From assembly GCA_964616145.1 (NCBI GenBank), contig CAZTRD010000048.1, positions 1 through 5,810 of the forward strand: a stretch of 5,810 nt of DNA. The letters are read 5' to 3'. Position numbers and translations under genes: made by a program. This DNA comes from JAQTNP01 sp964616145 (GTDB lineage: Bacteria > Patescibacteriota > Minisyncoccia > Minisyncoccales > PEYH01). The notes under the pieces were generated by a model, which saw only the letters and a list, made by a program, of their open reading frames with translations, ran no database searches and was not told the DNA's origin. Below are positions 5,691 through 5,810 of the stretch, in pieces (position 1 is the stretch's first letter; every line of letters begins with the position of its first letter).

Positions 5691-5810
5691 CCAAAGCCTT
5701 AACCATCTGTTCAGCAGCTTTCTTTATGTTTTTAGCGTTGTATAATGCTCTGCCTACAATCGCATGCCAATTGTCACCAGCTGCTTTTGCTCCTTCTGTT
5801 AAAGAGCCGC
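5686..5810 (-). CDS. pyrF: C-terminus of orotidine 5'-phosphate decarboxylase-like (HUMPS superfamily) protein, 5' end outside window
   Basis: Forty codons and a TAA are visible, beginning GSLTEGAKAAGDNWHAIVGR and ending ALYNAKNIKKAAEQMVKALE. The IVGRALYNAKN...AA pattern is the last beta-strand and helix of the OMP decarboxylase / hexulose-phosphate synthase TIM barrel. The Gly-Arg pair is the phosphate-binding element, and the Arg contacts the substrate phosphate in OMP decarboxylases. The enzyme would make UMP from OMP in the cytoplasm. The catalytic Asp-Lys-Asp segment lies outside the window, so a 3-hexulose-6-phosphate synthase or fused homologue cannot be excluded. It has no functional link with the surface-protein genes and marks the boundary of that locus. 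Confidence 0.6.
   Translation of the reverse strand, partial: GSLTEGAKAAGDNWHAIVGRALYNAKNIKKAAEQMVKALE

Noticed and set aside
5686..5810. Pentulose/hexulose-phosphate synthase instead of OMP decarboxylase
   Set aside because: Not excluded, but the GDNWHAIVGRALYNAKN ending fits the OMP-decarboxylase branch better; the decisive catalytic residues are outside the window.

Overview
This AT-rich window looks archaeal, possibly from a small-genome lineage of the DPANN kind; the lineage is inference from gene style only. The evidence for Archaea is a TTTATATA-type TATA box about 33-36 bases upstream of each proposed start, a G-rich Shine-Dalgarno tract just before the start, and secreted Asn/Ser/Thr-rich proteins dense in N-glycosylation sequons. 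Everything I can support is encoded on the minus strand, so transcription runs from high to low coordinates.

Layout in the direction of transcription. (1) 5810-5686: the last 40 codons of a HUMPS/OMP-decarboxylase-like (pyrF-like) gene, the only housekeeping gene in the window. (2) 5685-5570: a short gap with an 18-bp perfect palindrome, then the last ~23 codons of an otherwise missing surface-protein gene. (3) 5527-3290: gene C, a large secreted cysteine-rich protein with a MopE-type D/N-rich metal-binding motif and a C-terminal 'GWNL...YWVKV' domain. (4) 3247-809: gene B, a secreted NosD-like right-handed beta-helix protein with the same kind of C-terminal domain. (5) 740-1, running off the window: gene A, a secreted protein with carboxypeptidase-regulatory-like/Ig-like repeats.

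Genes A, B and C share one design: a TATA box within a few dozen bases of the previous gene's end, a GAGGGGG tract, a probable non-canonical ATT start, a signal peptide, and then unrelated extracellular domains. B and C end in a bipartite domain made of two half-repeats. The most striking feature is a perfect 132-bp direct repeat (3191-3322 and 5471-5602). Each copy holds the last ten codons of one surface-protein gene, the intergenic promoter, and the signal-peptide codons of the next gene. The two copies bracket gene C. With the orphan C-terminus upstream, this suggests a cassette locus in which whole extracellular bodies can be gained, lost or exchanged by recombination between constant ends. 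I infer that the locus supplies variable cell-surface proteins; no enzyme activity or binding partner can be read from the sequence.
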